DNA of 64,000 nucleotides from Parapedobacter sp037190485 (GCA_037190485.1 JBBCJB010000002.1:248001-312000), one strand, 5' to 3'. Shown: positions 33,234 through 42,103, numbered from the stretch's first letter. The notes: a model not told the origin generated them from the letters alone. A program made the numbers and translations.

Positions 33234-36200
33234 CTAAAATGAAACGTTCAACCCAACGGTGAACGTCCTGCCAAGCCCCGCGGTGTTGTACTCTACACCC
33301 GGCGCCACGTTTGAATTCCCGTTGGCCGACACTTCGGGATCGATGCCGGTGTAGTTGGTAAACAGCAGTGCATTGTTTACTTGACCATACAGCCTTACCC
33401 GGCTCAACCGAACAGCGGACAACACGCCCGTCGGCAGATTATAGGCCAGCAACACGTTTTGCAAGCGCAAGAAATCCCCTTTCTCCACGTGTTCTGAAAT
33501 CGGCGTGGATCCACCGAATGAAATCCGGTCTCCAACGACCACGCGAGGCACATCCGTCCGTTGGCCCGGCGTCGTCCAACGGTCCAATATCTCGGTGGAA
33601 CTGTTGAAGAATATCTGATCCGTCAACGTCGACCTGGTCCTGTTCATCACATAATGGCCACCCGCATAACTGAAGTTTAGGTGCAACTCAAGCCCTTTGT
33701 AGGAAAAGTTATTGGCAAACCCGCCATACCATTTCGGCAACGCGTTGCCGAGCAGGTAGAAGTCGTCTCCGGAGAGTGCTGCTGCCGGAGACCCGTCGAG
33801 GTATGTCCAGGCACCCAGGCCATTGAACTGGACTTGGTCCCCGTGCCGGTTCAGGAAGATGCGCTGGCCGTTATCCGGATTTACGGACAACGATTTCAAG
33901 CCATATAAACTCCCTATCGATTCGCCCACACGCGTCACGTTGGTGTTGCCCGTGCCCGTGGAGCCGATGATGTCCGCATTTCCATCGGCAAGGGCCGTGA
34001 CCTTGTTCCGTATCGCGGTCAGGTTTACGGCTACGTTCCAGCGAAAGGACCTGTCGGCGATCACCTCGCCGCTTATTCCCAATTCAATGCCTTTATTGTA
34101 CATGGAGCCCACATTCGCCAATATCGTATTCCCGGGAATGCCTTTCGAAGGCGACTGGGGGGTATTCAAAATCAAGTTGTTCACATCGTTTTGAAAATAC
34201 GCCACTTCGACATGCACGCGCCGATCGAAGGTAGCGAAACTGGCGCCGATATTCGTTTGGTCGCTCGTTTCCCAACGCAAATCCGGATTCCCCTGTTGGT
34301 TGATGCTCCACGTGGGCACCGTTCCGTACAAGGAAGCCGAATACAGATCATACGAACTGTAGGCGGATAGGTTTCCATTTCCGACGCGTCCCCAGCTTGC
34401 ATTCAATTTCAGGTCGTCCACGATGCGTTGCAATCCCGCTTCTTTGAAGAAGGGTTCGTCCGAAATCAACCACCCGATTGCCGCCCCCCCGAAATTGCCG
34501 TACTTGCTGCCAACGGCCAAAGCCGAGTTTCCGTCCCTCCTGAAGTTGCCGGTCAGGTAATACCGATTCTTGTAATCGTAATTCAATCGTGTAAAGAAGG
34601 AGGCGTAAACCAAGTCGGACCGCGAATTGCCGGAAGCCGTTACGTTGCCCCAACCACCTTGGTAATATTCAAAGAAATCATCGGACGCCTGGGTCGCCGA
34701 AGCCCCCCAGGAAGCCACCTTGTTCTGTTGGATATCTACGCCCACCAATACCGATAGCTTATGGCTGTCAAAACCCTGTGCATACCGCAAGGTATTCGTC
34801 CACGTCTCATGGGTTCGTAGCCTTGATGTGTTGGTTGCCGACCCGCCACTGTTGAAGGAAGGTGAGCCCAGGAGCGGGCTGCGATAGGCTTCGTCTTCGG
34901 CGTTCACCCTGTCCACCGCATACAGGGAGGTCAGCTCCACGCCGTCAATTGGACGAATGGTGGCGCTGACGTTACCGATGAAATGGTTATTCCTGGAGAC
35001 ATCGCGCGTCAACGCAAACAGCGACACCGGATTGAATAGGGGTATGGTTCCCGTGTTCTTGCCCGAACCCAATGTGCCGCTGTTGGGGTTCAAGTTGAAA
35101 CTGCCGTCCTCATTGTATGCACTCACATTGGGCGGCAATACCAGTGACAACCGCGTGGCGCCGGTAGTCGTCATGGACGAGCCAGGCAAACTACCGGAAT
35201 CAAACGACCTGTTCTTGCTGACGTTATAGCTTGCCCTGCCGGCAATGGTCAACCAGGATGTGACCCGATTATCGATATTGAAGCGTATCCCATTCCTTCC
35301 GAAATCATTGCCGACCAAAAAACCCTGTTGATTTGACGTATTGGCCGAGAAATAGTAATTGACCTGATCGCTACCGCCAGAAACGTTCAGGGAGTGGTTG
35401 TGCGATAATCCAGTATGGTACACATATTCCCGCCAATCGGTATCCACGACGGAGCCATCGGCGCGATGCGATAAAAAATAGGCGGGATTTCGCGCCACCC
35501 CGTCTAGCTGCGTAGCATTGGCTATCGCCTCGTTCTTGATATCGGTGTATTGCTGGGCATTCAATACTTTCGGGATCCTGACCGCTTGGGTAGCGCCGAT
35601 CCATCCATCGTAATTGGTCGTTGCCCGCCCCGCTTTGCCCTGCCTAGTCGTCACCAAGATGACCCCACCCGCCGCGCGCGATCCATAGATGGACGTGGAT
35701 GCGGCATCTTTCAGCACATCGACCGACTCGATGTCTGCGGGGTTGATATCACCCAAAGGGTTGTTGGCGGCGTGCGTACTGGACAGCTCGCCCGTACTCA
35801 CGGGTATGCCGTCGACTACGATCAATGGATACGAACTCAATGAGATGGAATTCACCCCACGGATGCGAATCACTGGGGGGCTGTTCAACTGTCCATTGGG
35901 GAGCGCCACGCTGACACCGGCCGCCTTGCCGACCAAGGCCTGTTCGAAACTCTGTACCGGTATGTCTTTGAGTTGATTTCCGCTTACACGCGCCACAGAA
36001 CCGATGAAATCACGTTTGGCCTGCTGTCCGTACCCGACCACCACCACTTCGTCCAAACTGCTTGACTGTTCCTCCAACACCACGTTCAGGGTGCCATTGG
36101 AAGGAATGGGTAAAGAAGCGGTCGCGAAACCGATGGAGCTGAAGACCAACCGGTCCGCTGTCCGCGGTGCATGGAACCGATAGTAGCCGGACTTGTCTGT

Positions 36201-36758
36201 GGTTGTCGAAAACCTGCCGTCTTCCGACCGTATGCTCACGCCTTCCAATGGCTTGCCGCTTTTGTCTATAACCGTACCCGAAACCAGCTCCTGCATGTCG
36301 CTCCCGTCGCGTGTGGAAACCCGCTCCAGATCGGGATCGACGCGCGTCTTCGCAGCCTTCTTGACGATGACCGTATTGCCTACGGCACGAAAATCGATGC
36401 CGTTTCGCGTCAATGCCTTGTTCAGCAAATCCTGAACGGACAGTTTGCCCTCCTGGAAGCTGACCTCACCTATCCGACTGATATCCTTTTCGTTGTAAAC
36501 AAAGCGATAAGCGGTCTGTGCCTCGATGATTCCAAACAGCGCTTTCAAGGAAACCAGCTTTTCGGGTACGGTGACGCTAGTCTCCGCCAGGCCCTGGCCC
36601 CTCGCTTCGGCTGCGGCCAAGAACGGTATGGCCAGCCCGATCAAACCGAGAAAAATGACACCTATCCGCAAGATCGCCTGGATTTCCCTTAGTTGTCTTT
36701 GAAAGAAATGGCGCGGCATGGAGCGCCCCGTTTGCGTTGATTTTGTATAAAATTGCAT
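33234..36758 (-). CDS. SusC-type TonB-dependent transporter with STN signalling domain
   Basis: The 1174-residue protein carries a long N-terminus and signal helix. An STN domain follows at about residues 60-115 (VSLKALFGIIEAQTAYRFVYN, GNTVIVKKA), then a carboxypeptidase-like domain (VSGTVIDKSGKPLEGVSI), plug (VVGYGQQAKRDFIGSVARV) and barrel ending GLNVSF. STN domains contact FecR anti-sigma factors, and the next upstream genes are exactly fecR and an ECF sigma factor. This is therefore an autoregulated importer. A start at 36719 (MPRHFFQRQL) is an alternative. Confidence 0.93.
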   Translation of the reverse strand: MQFYTKSTQTGRSMPRHFFQRQLREIQAILRIGVIFLGLIGLAIPFLAAAEARGQGLAETSVTVPEKLVSLKALFGIIEAQTAYRFVYNEKDISRIGEVSFQEGKLSVQDLLNKALTRNGIDFRAVGNTVIVKKAAKTRVDPDLERVSTRDGSDMQELVSGTVIDKSGKPLEGVSIRSEDGRFSTTTDKSGYYRFHAPRTADRLVFSSIGFATASLPIPSNGTLNVVLEEQSSSLDEVVVVGYGQQAKRDFIGSVARVSGNQLKDIPVQSFEQALVGKAAGVSVALPNGQLNSPPVIRIRGVNSISLSSYPLIVVDGIPVSTGELSSTHAANNPLGDINPADIESVDVLKDAASTSIYGSRAAGGVILVTTRQGKAGRATTNYDGWIGATQAVRIPKVLNAQQYTDIKNEAIANATQLDGVARNPAYFLSHRADGSVVDTDWREYVYHTGLSHNHSLNVSGGSDQVNYYFSANTSNQQGFLVGNDFGRNGIRFNIDNRVTSWLTIAGRASYNVSKNRSFDSGSLPGSSMTTTGATRLSLVLPPNVSAYNEDGSFNLNPNSGTLGSGKNTGTIPLFNPVSLFALTRDVSRNNHFIGNVSATIRPIDGVELTSLYAVDRVNAEDEAYRSPLLGSPSFNSGGSATNTSRLRTHETWTNTLRYAQGFDSHKLSVLVGVDIQQNKVASWGASATQASDDFFEYYQGGWGNVTASGNSRSDLVYASFFTRLNYDYKNRYYLTGNFRRDGNSALAVGSKYGNFGGAAIGWLISDEPFFKEAGLQRIVDDLKLNASWGRVGNGNLSAYSSYDLYSASLYGTVPTWSINQQGNPDLRWETSDQTNIGASFATFDRRVHVEVAYFQNDVNNLILNTPQSPSKGIPGNTILANVGSMYNKGIELGISGEVIADRSFRWNVAVNLTAIRNKVTALADGNADIIGSTGTGNTNVTRVGESIGSLYGLKSLSVNPDNGQRIFLNRHGDQVQFNGLGAWTYLDGSPAAALSGDDFYLLGNALPKWYGGFANNFSYKGLELHLNFSYAGGHYVMNRTRSTLTDQIFFNSSTEILDRWTTPGQRTDVPRVVVGDRISFGGSTPISEHVEKGDFLRLQNVLLAYNLPTGVLSAVRLSRVRLYGQVNNALLFTNYTGIDPEVSANGNSNVAPGVEYNTAGLGRTFTVGLNVSF

Positions 36759-36801
36759 ATATTTGAAATGGTTTAATTCATATCTGATTATTCCAATATC
36801 G

Positions 36802-36850
36802 CCGCTTTGCCAACTGAGGTCCGAATTCAGTGCTTGGCAAAGCGGTTTTT
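36802..36850. other. Long hairpin between fecR and susC
   Basis: The exact 12-bp arms CCGCTTTGCCAA (36802-36813) and TTGGCAAAGCGG (36834-36845) enclose a 20-base loop that can form an inner CTGA/TCAG stem. A T-run follows on the plus strand only, so as a terminator it would act against antisense transcription. Otherwise it is a structured susC leader. The rest of 36759-36945 is AT-rich and shows no gene. Confidence 0.5.
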
Positions 36851-36945
36851 CTTACCGTGTAGGCCCTACGACGCCCCATTTCGGTGGAGGCCTGCGCATG
36901 TATTTATCTATCATTTAAGTCGTCTTTTTTTATAAATTTTTTTCA

Positions 36946-37914
36946 TCAACAGCCCATTCCCGATAGGGTTACCACTTTCCCGTCCGCGCTGATTTGGTAT
37001 GCAATATCGTTTATCGAACAGAGCAGCGGAAGTATTCTCGCCAACGGTACGCCCGCCTCAAACGCCGCCGAATACACGCAATGCGCCAATCCGGGATCCG
37101 AGAACTCGAATGCCACGCCATACCTCCGTTCGAGGACTTTCGTGATGTCATGCAGGTTTACTGAACGGAAGCGTAGTTCGCCGGTCTTCAACGCAAGGAC
37201 ATCCGGCAAAGCCACCTTTGCCCTTGCGGATCCGCCGGTCGCGACGTCATACGTTACCTGATCCAACGGTTGCAATGTTGCCAGTCGTCCTGTTCGGTCC
37301 GACACCGCAACCTTTCCGTGCGCTACCGCTACCGTGATCCTATCCTCGTCGGGGTAGGCCGTGACGGCAAAGGCCGTGCCTAATACGGTGGTATGCAGCT
37401 TGCCTGATTGAACAATGAAGGGGTGCGTTTCGTCTGCGACGACATCAAAGTATCCTTCGCCATCCAAAATGACCGAGCGGTTCTGACCGAAGTTTTCGGC
37501 GTGCGCCAGTTCACTGTGTGCGTTCAGCCACACCGCCGTCCCGTCGGGCAACCGCAATTCCTTGATCTGGCCCGTCGGATTCTTCACGGAAACGTACCGG
37601 ATTTCCTGCTTTTCCAAGTCCAGTAAACCCGTACCCAGAAGCGACAAAGCGAGTCCGACCACTGCCGTGACCATCGCGACGGCAATCCATGTCCCAGTCT
37701 GTCGGACACGCTTCGGCTGCGGGCGCAATGCCGGTATGCGCGCATGCAACCGTTGGCGTATCCGCTGCTCGGCTGCGCGGCCGACATCTGCACCTCCATC
37801 CACCGGCGCTTCGAAATTGGCTGCGTACCATTCTTGAAGCGCTCGCCTTTCGGCCGCTGTCGCCTCTCCAGCCAGGTATCGCCAAACCAATCGATGCAAT
37901 GCATTCGTATCCAT
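36946..37914 (-). CDS. FecR-type anti-sigma factor
   Basis: The 322-residue protein has a cytoplasmic N-terminal region (LVWRYLAGEATAAERRALQEW), one membrane helix (WIAVAMVTAVVGLALSLLG) and the periplasmic FecR domain (ELRLPDGTAVWLNAHSEL, VILDGEGYFDV). A C-terminal DUF4974 region binds the STN domain (ELRFRSVNLHDITKVLERRYG). It holds the upstream ECF sigma factor until the SusC-type transporter signals. It lies between that sigma gene and susC, all on one strand. Confidence 0.92.
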   Translation of the reverse strand: MDTNALHRLVWRYLAGEATAAERRALQEWYAANFEAPVDGGADVGRAAEQRIRQRLHARIPALRPQPKRVRQTGTWIAVAMVTAVVGLALSLLGTGLLDLEKQEIRYVSVKNPTGQIKELRLPDGTAVWLNAHSELAHAENFGQNRSVILDGEGYFDVVADETHPFIVQSGKLHTTVLGTAFAVTAYPDEDRITVAVAHGKVAVSDRTGRLATLQPLDQVTYDVATGGSARAKVALPDVLALKTGELRFRSVNLHDITKVLERRYGVAFEFSDPGLAHCVYSAAFEAGVPLARILPLLCSINDIAYQISADGKVVTLSGMGC

Positions 37915-38009
37915 ATCGTCCTTCCGTTATCAATGAAGTACCACAAGTCGCGCATTACCCTTGGTAGCCGAAAAAAAAAACGGAAAAGGATCAGGGCGAT
38001 GCAGGCGGG

Positions 38010-38597
38010 CTATCGGAAGATTTCACCCATGAAGATCGCCAGCAGTGTGGGTACGATAGATCGCAAAGACAACCGAATGGTCTTCAAGGCCTTCGTTAAA
38101 TGTCCCTCTACGGTTTTTGCAGATACACCGAGCTCGTCTGCTATCTGTGGGATGCTTAGCCCGTCAAGTCGGCTCTTCCGGAATACTTGACGGCATTTAT
38201 CCGGCAGCCGGTCGACGACACCGTTGACGAATTCCTCGGTGAATCGTGCCTCCAGCATGGCTTCGTCGTCTTGTTGCTGTGCCTGGTAATAATGCAAATG
38301 GATGATTTCGCTCCGTCTTTTCTCGCGCAGGACATGCTTGAACACGGCAAATTTCACGGCCTTGGCCAAATAGGCCTTGATGTTCAAAATGATCTCTTGG
38401 TCGCGGCGTTCCCACAAACCAACGAATACGTCCTGCACAAGCTCCTCCGCGATAGCGCGGTCACGCAGTTGACGCAATGCCATATTCAATAGCCAAGCCC
38501 AGTAACGGCAATAGAGTTGCTCGAAGGCCTGGGCTGAACCTTGACCTAACGCACTGGCAAGTGCCTCGTCGCTTGATTGTCCAAACCGACCTTTCAT
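38010..38597 (-). CDS. ECF sigma-70 factor (FecI-like)
   Basis: The 195-residue protein has region 2 (FEQLYCRYWAWLLNMALRQL, AEELVQDVFVGLWERRD) and region 4 (LPDKCRQVFRKSRLDGLSIP, ADELGVSAKTVEGHLTKALK). It should direct RNA polymerase to the SusCD-TlpA operon under FecR control. The NIL-domain gene lies 36 bp upstream on the same strand, so both probably share the promoter at 39209. That would place the sigma factor under operator E. Confidence 0.92.
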   Translation of the reverse strand: MKGRFGQSSDEALASALGQGSAQAFEQLYCRYWAWLLNMALRQLRDRAIAEELVQDVFVGLWERRDQEIILNIKAYLAKAVKFAVFKHVLREKRRSEIIHLHYYQAQQQDDEAMLEARFTEEFVNGVVDRLPDKCRQVFRKSRLDGLSIPQIADELGVSAKTVEGHLTKALKTIRLSLRSIVPTLLAIFMGEIFR

Positions 38598-38633
38598 GGC
38601 TTTGCATCCTTTATGGATAACGGTGCCCCCATG

Positions 38634-38909
38634 CTAAACCGCTGCGTAGCTGGTGATCGCGTTGCGGATACTTTGGTGATCGAAATAATCGATGACGTAT
38701 TGGTTTTCCGACTCATCGCCCAACAAGTGCAGTTGCAGGTGCCCGAAATTGGCGTTCCCGACGTATTCCAACTGTGCACTGATGATCCGGATGCGTACAT
38801 CGCAGTGCGCGGTCAGGTCCGTGATGATCCTGTTCAGATTCGTTTCGCCATTCAGTTGCAGATCCAGCAATGGCCTCAATGTAAGGGACGAAGAAGGGTG
38901 TAAACTCAT
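38634..38909 (-). CDS. Stand-alone NIL-domain protein
   Basis: The 91-residue product starts at 38909 (MSLHPSSSLTLRPLLD). It resembles the NIL domain found at the C-terminus of the methionine importer ATPase MetN: LQLNGETNLNRIITDLTAHC, RIRIISAQLEYVGNANFGHL, and a final strand after IDYFDHQSIRNAI. In MetN this ferredoxin-like domain binds methionine and inhibits transport. Here it is encoded alone, between a Cys/Met leader cassette and an ECF sigma gene. A methionine- or thiol-sensing role is a plausible inference. The in-frame upstream ATG at 38960 is less likely. Confidence 0.8.
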   Translation of the reverse strand: MSLHPSSSLTLRPLLDLQLNGETNLNRIITDLTAHCDVRIRIISAQLEYVGNANFGHLQLHLLGDESENQYVIDYFDHQSIRNAITSYAAV

Positions 38910-38989
38910 GACTTCTATATTTAACTCGACCAACCATCGCATTTTGTCTTGGCTTTCCAACCTTGGCTTAACACTCGGCTTTCTCCAGA

Positions 38990-39047
38990 AAGTGGTGGCT
39001 CCTGATGGGCAGGAGCCCCACTTCGCTAACCAATTATAAACCTATAT
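38990..39047 (-). ncRNA. Conserved covarying hairpin plus AT-rich segment, copy 2
   Basis: The stem pairs AAGTGG and GGCTCCT with AGGAGCC and CCACTT, with one bulged T. The seven-base loop GATGGGC (plus-strand reading) is identical to copy 1 at 27638. The adjacent GCTAACCAATTATAAACCTA is also the same. Four consecutive pairs nearest the loop are kept and the outer stem differs by compensatory changes. It lies about 80 bp before the NIL gene start. Confidence 0.5.
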
Positions 39048-39073
39048 ATGAAAAGAGACAACCTAAAATCCTC

Positions 39074-39104
39074 AAAAAAAAACCCTTCATTTGCAGTGAA
39101 GGGG
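39074..39104 (-). terminator. Strong intrinsic terminator after Cys/Met leader 2
   Basis: The arms CCCTTCA and TGAAGGG are followed on the minus strand by nine T residues. The hairpin lies 35 bp past the leader stop and upstream of the NIL gene, so transcription must read through it to reach NIL and the sigma factor. Confidence 0.8.
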
Positions 39105-39138
39105 CATCTTGCTTTATCAAACCGGCTCCGCGGCACCC

Positions 39139-39204
39139 CTACCCCGTACGTGCTTTCATTCGCATGCACATCCCAAGACCGTTCGTTCCACTCGCGTTAA
39201 CCAT
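39139..39204 (-). CDS. Putative Met/Cys-containing leader peptide 2
   Basis: A 21-codon frame encodes MVNASGTNGL then GMCMRMKARTG. Its ATG is four bases after the -7 element TATGTTTG, the same spacing as leader 1. It is followed by a strong terminator, the conserved hairpin and the NIL gene, again the same order. The MCMRM cluster matches the MKMCMQLMC cluster of leader 1. Translation is not shown. Confidence 0.45.
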   Translation of the reverse strand: MVNASGTNGLGMCMRMKARTG

Positions 39205-39208
39205 GGTG

Positions 39209-39252
39209 CAAACATAGCAAAAAAGACTATTAATTCAGTAGTCTTTTTTGCT
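39209..39252 (-). promoter_or_regulatory. Promoter and CTAC-N7-GTAG operator (site E)
   Basis: The -7 element TATGTTTG occupies 39209-39216. The operator at 39216-39252 is a long palindrome with 15-bp arms ending AGCAAAAAAGACTA on one side and TAGTCTTTTTTGCT on the other. One mismatch makes the left core CTAT. The remaining gap to 39356 shows no gene. Confidence 0.6.
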
Positions 39253-39356
39253 AAACCTAAACATTCATTAATAAACCACTCATTTACTGCGAATTATTTT
39301 TCTTTAATCGACAACTTCGGTATATCATCGGGTCCACGCGTCGAAGCCCTTAAATC

Positions 39357-41117
39357 TCACCATGGAAATAACGAAGCATCGCCGCCCAAAACCGCCTGTT
39401 GCAGCTTGGCCTGGTAAATCCGCGCCTGATCGGCATTCCCCTGCGCCTTGTACACCTTGTAAAGCCCCCACAATCCATTCGCCGTGCCCGGATGCCGAAC
39501 CAATAGTTGACGGTAAGCGTCTTCCGCCTTTTCAAAGTTGCCTGCTGCGAGGTAGGTTTCACCCAAACTGATCAACACCGGGCGGGCATAGGTAGGGGGC
39601 TCGCTGTACCCCAGTTGCGCTTCTTTCCTGTTCGCCAGTTCCAGCAAGGCCAACGCCCCGTCGTAATCGCCCACCGCTGCCAGCACCCGTCCACGCAACT
39701 CGACGGAAGCGACTTCAAGCGACGGCAGCCACCGCCCCCCGATCTTGTCTTGCGCCGGCCCTTGCCCATTGCGCCAAAGGCTCGCGTCGAGTCCTTCGGA
39801 ATACCGCCGTGCCTCCTCCAAATCTTGCCTTGCCAATGCCGCCAACCCTTCAGCAAACAACAGGAGCGCGTCGCGATAGGCAATGGCCCGCCGTGGGTAT
39901 ATCGAATCCGTATTGGTTATCGCACGCAGGCGCTCCACCGCCCTATCGTACTTGCCGAAACAAAGTTCCATTTTGGCGGGCGCGATCTTGCCCTGGTAAA
40001 AAAACCGTCCATCATACTTGCGCTTTCGTTCTGGCGTAGCGGGCATGTCTTCCAGTCGCTCGGCGTAATAAAGGGCGATGCCATATTTTCCGCTTTCCGC
40101 GGCATTGGATAGCAGGTAATTGATGTTATGGATGTAATTCCACGTATCCACCTCGGGAATACCTTGGTCTGCCATGTACGCCGAATCTGCCCTAACCGCC
40201 TCGAGGAAAGATCGCTGTGCATCATCGTAGCGGCCCAGTTTGTAATACACATGACCTGGCATATGCAGCATATGGCCGGAAGCCGGAGCCAGCTTGGGCA
40301 GGATCCGCGCGCTCTCCAACGCCTGTTCCGGACAGCAATTTTCCTTCAGGTGTATCCAGTAATGGTGGGCCGCCGCATTATCGGGATGCGAACGCAGTAC
40401 GTCACGCAATAGGAATTCGGCATAAACGGTACCATCCCTCGGATTCAAATCCAGATCATGACCACTGCGCACGCTCATGGCCAGGAACAACTTGGCTTGG
40501 ATATCGTCGGGGTACTTGTGCAACACGGTTTCCAGCTTCTGTTGATAGGTCTTCCGTCCGGCCACCCGGTCTTCATTGCGCGCAACGATCGCTTCGGCGT
40601 AAAGCCGCTCGTGTTCGTTTGCGTGATGCAACAGCCCTTTCAACCGCCGCAAAGCAAGTAATCGGTCATGCCCGAATTCATCGCCCTCGATCGCGCCGAT
40701 CGCGCTCAGTAACCCCCAATAGGGCATGATCGCCGTCGAATCATGGCGTATCGCCTCCTTGAACGCCCGATAGGCCTCGAAGTCCCAAAAGCAATGCAAC
40801 AACGCCACCCCTTGGTTAAACCATTGTTGGGTCAATCCCGAAGCGGTGGCTATCGGGAATTCCTCTTCGCCGATACCCTCCAATCGCTTCGGTTCGGGCA
40901 AGTTGGCGAGGAAAGGCACTTCCCGGCGATGGTGCTCGATATGCGCCAGGTGATCGTGGCCTTGATGCTGATGGGTGTCGTGGCCTTCGGGATCGACGAA
41001 ATGGTGTTCATGTGGCTGCGCCCGTTGCGCTGTCAGCGTACCCGCTGTCCCGAACAGCAGCACCCAAATCCAAAGGAACGTTTTCCCACCGTTGGTAAAT
41101 CGCCGATTAGAAACCAT
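39357..41117 (-). CDS. Exported TPR-repeat protein
   Basis: The 586-residue product starts at 41117 with a signal peptide (FLWIWVLLFGTAGTLTAQ). A His-rich stretch follows (HEHHFVDPEGHDTHQHQGHD), then tandem TPR-like helices across most of the length, for example YRAFKEAIRHDSTAIMPYWG and FEKAEDAYRQLLVRHPGTA. The His-rich segment could bind metal. It overlaps the TlpA gene by 11 bp and is the last gene of the second SusCD operon. The function is unknown; TPR proteins of this kind often scaffold surface complexes. Confidence 0.8.
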   Translation of the reverse strand: MVSNRRFTNGGKTFLWIWVLLFGTAGTLTAQRAQPHEHHFVDPEGHDTHQHQGHDHLAHIEHHRREVPFLANLPEPKRLEGIGEEEFPIATASGLTQQWFNQGVALLHCFWDFEAYRAFKEAIRHDSTAIMPYWGLLSAIGAIEGDEFGHDRLLALRRLKGLLHHANEHERLYAEAIVARNEDRVAGRKTYQQKLETVLHKYPDDIQAKLFLAMSVRSGHDLDLNPRDGTVYAEFLLRDVLRSHPDNAAAHHYWIHLKENCCPEQALESARILPKLAPASGHMLHMPGHVYYKLGRYDDAQRSFLEAVRADSAYMADQGIPEVDTWNYIHNINYLLSNAAESGKYGIALYYAERLEDMPATPERKRKYDGRFFYQGKIAPAKMELCFGKYDRAVERLRAITNTDSIYPRRAIAYRDALLLFAEGLAALARQDLEEARRYSEGLDASLWRNGQGPAQDKIGGRWLPSLEVASVELRGRVLAAVGDYDGALALLELANRKEAQLGYSEPPTYARPVLISLGETYLAAGNFEKAEDAYRQLLVRHPGTANGLWGLYKVYKAQGNADQARIYQAKLQQAVLGGDASLFPW

Positions 41118-42099
41118 ACAATTCGGCAAGCTTGTTCTGCAGCTCTTCCCCCCGGATGTTCCGGGCCACGATGATTCCGTCGGCGTCGATCAATACGTTG
41201 CTGGGAATGAACCTGACCCCATATAACTTGGGGGCTTCCGTGTCCCAGAACGCCAAGTCGGACACCTGTGGCCAGTCCAGCCCATCGTCCGCGATGGCTT
41301 TCAGCCAGCTGTCCCGATCCTTGTCTAGCGAAACCCCGAACACATTGAATCCGCTGTCCTTGTATTTCGTGAACGCCGCAACGATATTCGGATTGTCCCG
41401 TCTACAAGGCCCACACCAAGCCGCCCAGAAATCGAGCAACACATATCCCTTGCCCAAATGGTCCGAGAACCGCACGGGATTGCCATCGGGCCCCGACGAG
41501 ACAAAATCAATGGCCTTTTTGCCCGGTAACACGGATTCCTGTACGGTTGCCAAGTCATTCAGTATCCGCACGTACTGCGTATTGTGTAGCGAAACGTCCA
41601 ATAGCTTGACGTGTTCCCGTATCTCTTGGGGAGATAATCCGTAGGAATAATTCCTGAACAGCACATAAGCCGCCACGATGGAAGCCGGATCTTCCTTGAT
41701 GAAATCGGCTGGCTTCAGCCCCCGCTGCCGGGCGCGGAAGTCGTCGAACCGTTGTTGCGCCTTGGATCCGGTTATCACGGCGTCCCGGTAGCCGCTCCCG
41801 TCGCCGAGCTCGACCGCTATGGGGTTGTCTTCCAGGAAAACAGCCAATGGGCTGGCCGTCGTATCCAGGCTGACCCCATACAGTTCGGGCAAGGGTACCT
41901 GGGTGCCAAACTGGAAACGCCCATCCTCCACGACCGCGGAGTCTATGGTCCGGAACACCTTGTTGTCGTATCGCTGGAGATAGACCTTCTGTTCTGCCGA
42001 CGATTTGACGGTACCTGATAGTTGCAGCGGTCGCACTTGCTGTGCCGAGACCGTACCCACCGATATCGCGAGGGCGACTGCGATTGTTGCTGTGTTCAT
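41107..42099 (-). CDS. TlpA-like thiol-disulfide oxidoreductase with DUF4369 N-terminus, second copy
   Basis: From the ATG at 42099 the product is 330 residues. It has a signal peptide (IAVALAISVGTVSAQ), a DUF4369 region (LQLSGTVKSSAEQKVYLQRY) and a TlpA domain with WAAWCGPCR. It is clearly paralogous to the protein at 30722-31735, sharing for example VYLQRYDNK and an identical domain order. It is packed tightly between susD and the TPR gene. Two SusCD systems each with a periplasmic thioredoxin suggests substrates that contain disulfides or other reducible sulfur. Confidence 0.9.
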   Translation of the reverse strand: MNTATIAVALAISVGTVSAQQVRPLQLSGTVKSSAEQKVYLQRYDNKVFRTIDSAVVEDGRFQFGTQVPLPELYGVSLDTTASPLAVFLEDNPIAVELGDGSGYRDAVITGSKAQQRFDDFRARQRGLKPADFIKEDPASIVAAYVLFRNYSYGLSPQEIREHVKLLDVSLHNTQYVRILNDLATVQESVLPGKKAIDFVSSGPDGNPVRFSDHLGKGYVLLDFWAAWCGPCRRDNPNIVAAFTKYKDSGFNVFGVSLDKDRDSWLKAIADDGLDWPQVSDLAFWDTEAPKLYGVRFIPSNVLIDADGIIVARNIRGEELQNKLAELYGF

Positions 42100-42103
42100 C
42101 CGC

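Noticed and set aside
36801..36850. Simple rho-independent terminator for the fecR or sigma operon
   Set aside because: The T-run is on the plus strand while all neighbouring genes are on the minus strand.
36905..36920. AAGTCGTCTTT near fecR as another operator copy
   Set aside because: It lacks the GTAG half at seven-base spacing.
39048..39203. Plus-strand frame beginning MKRDNLKSSKKNPS, resembling a RiPP precursor
   Set aside because: It runs antisense to the terminator and leader of the better supported minus-strand unit. It has no core-peptide signature and no modification genes nearby.
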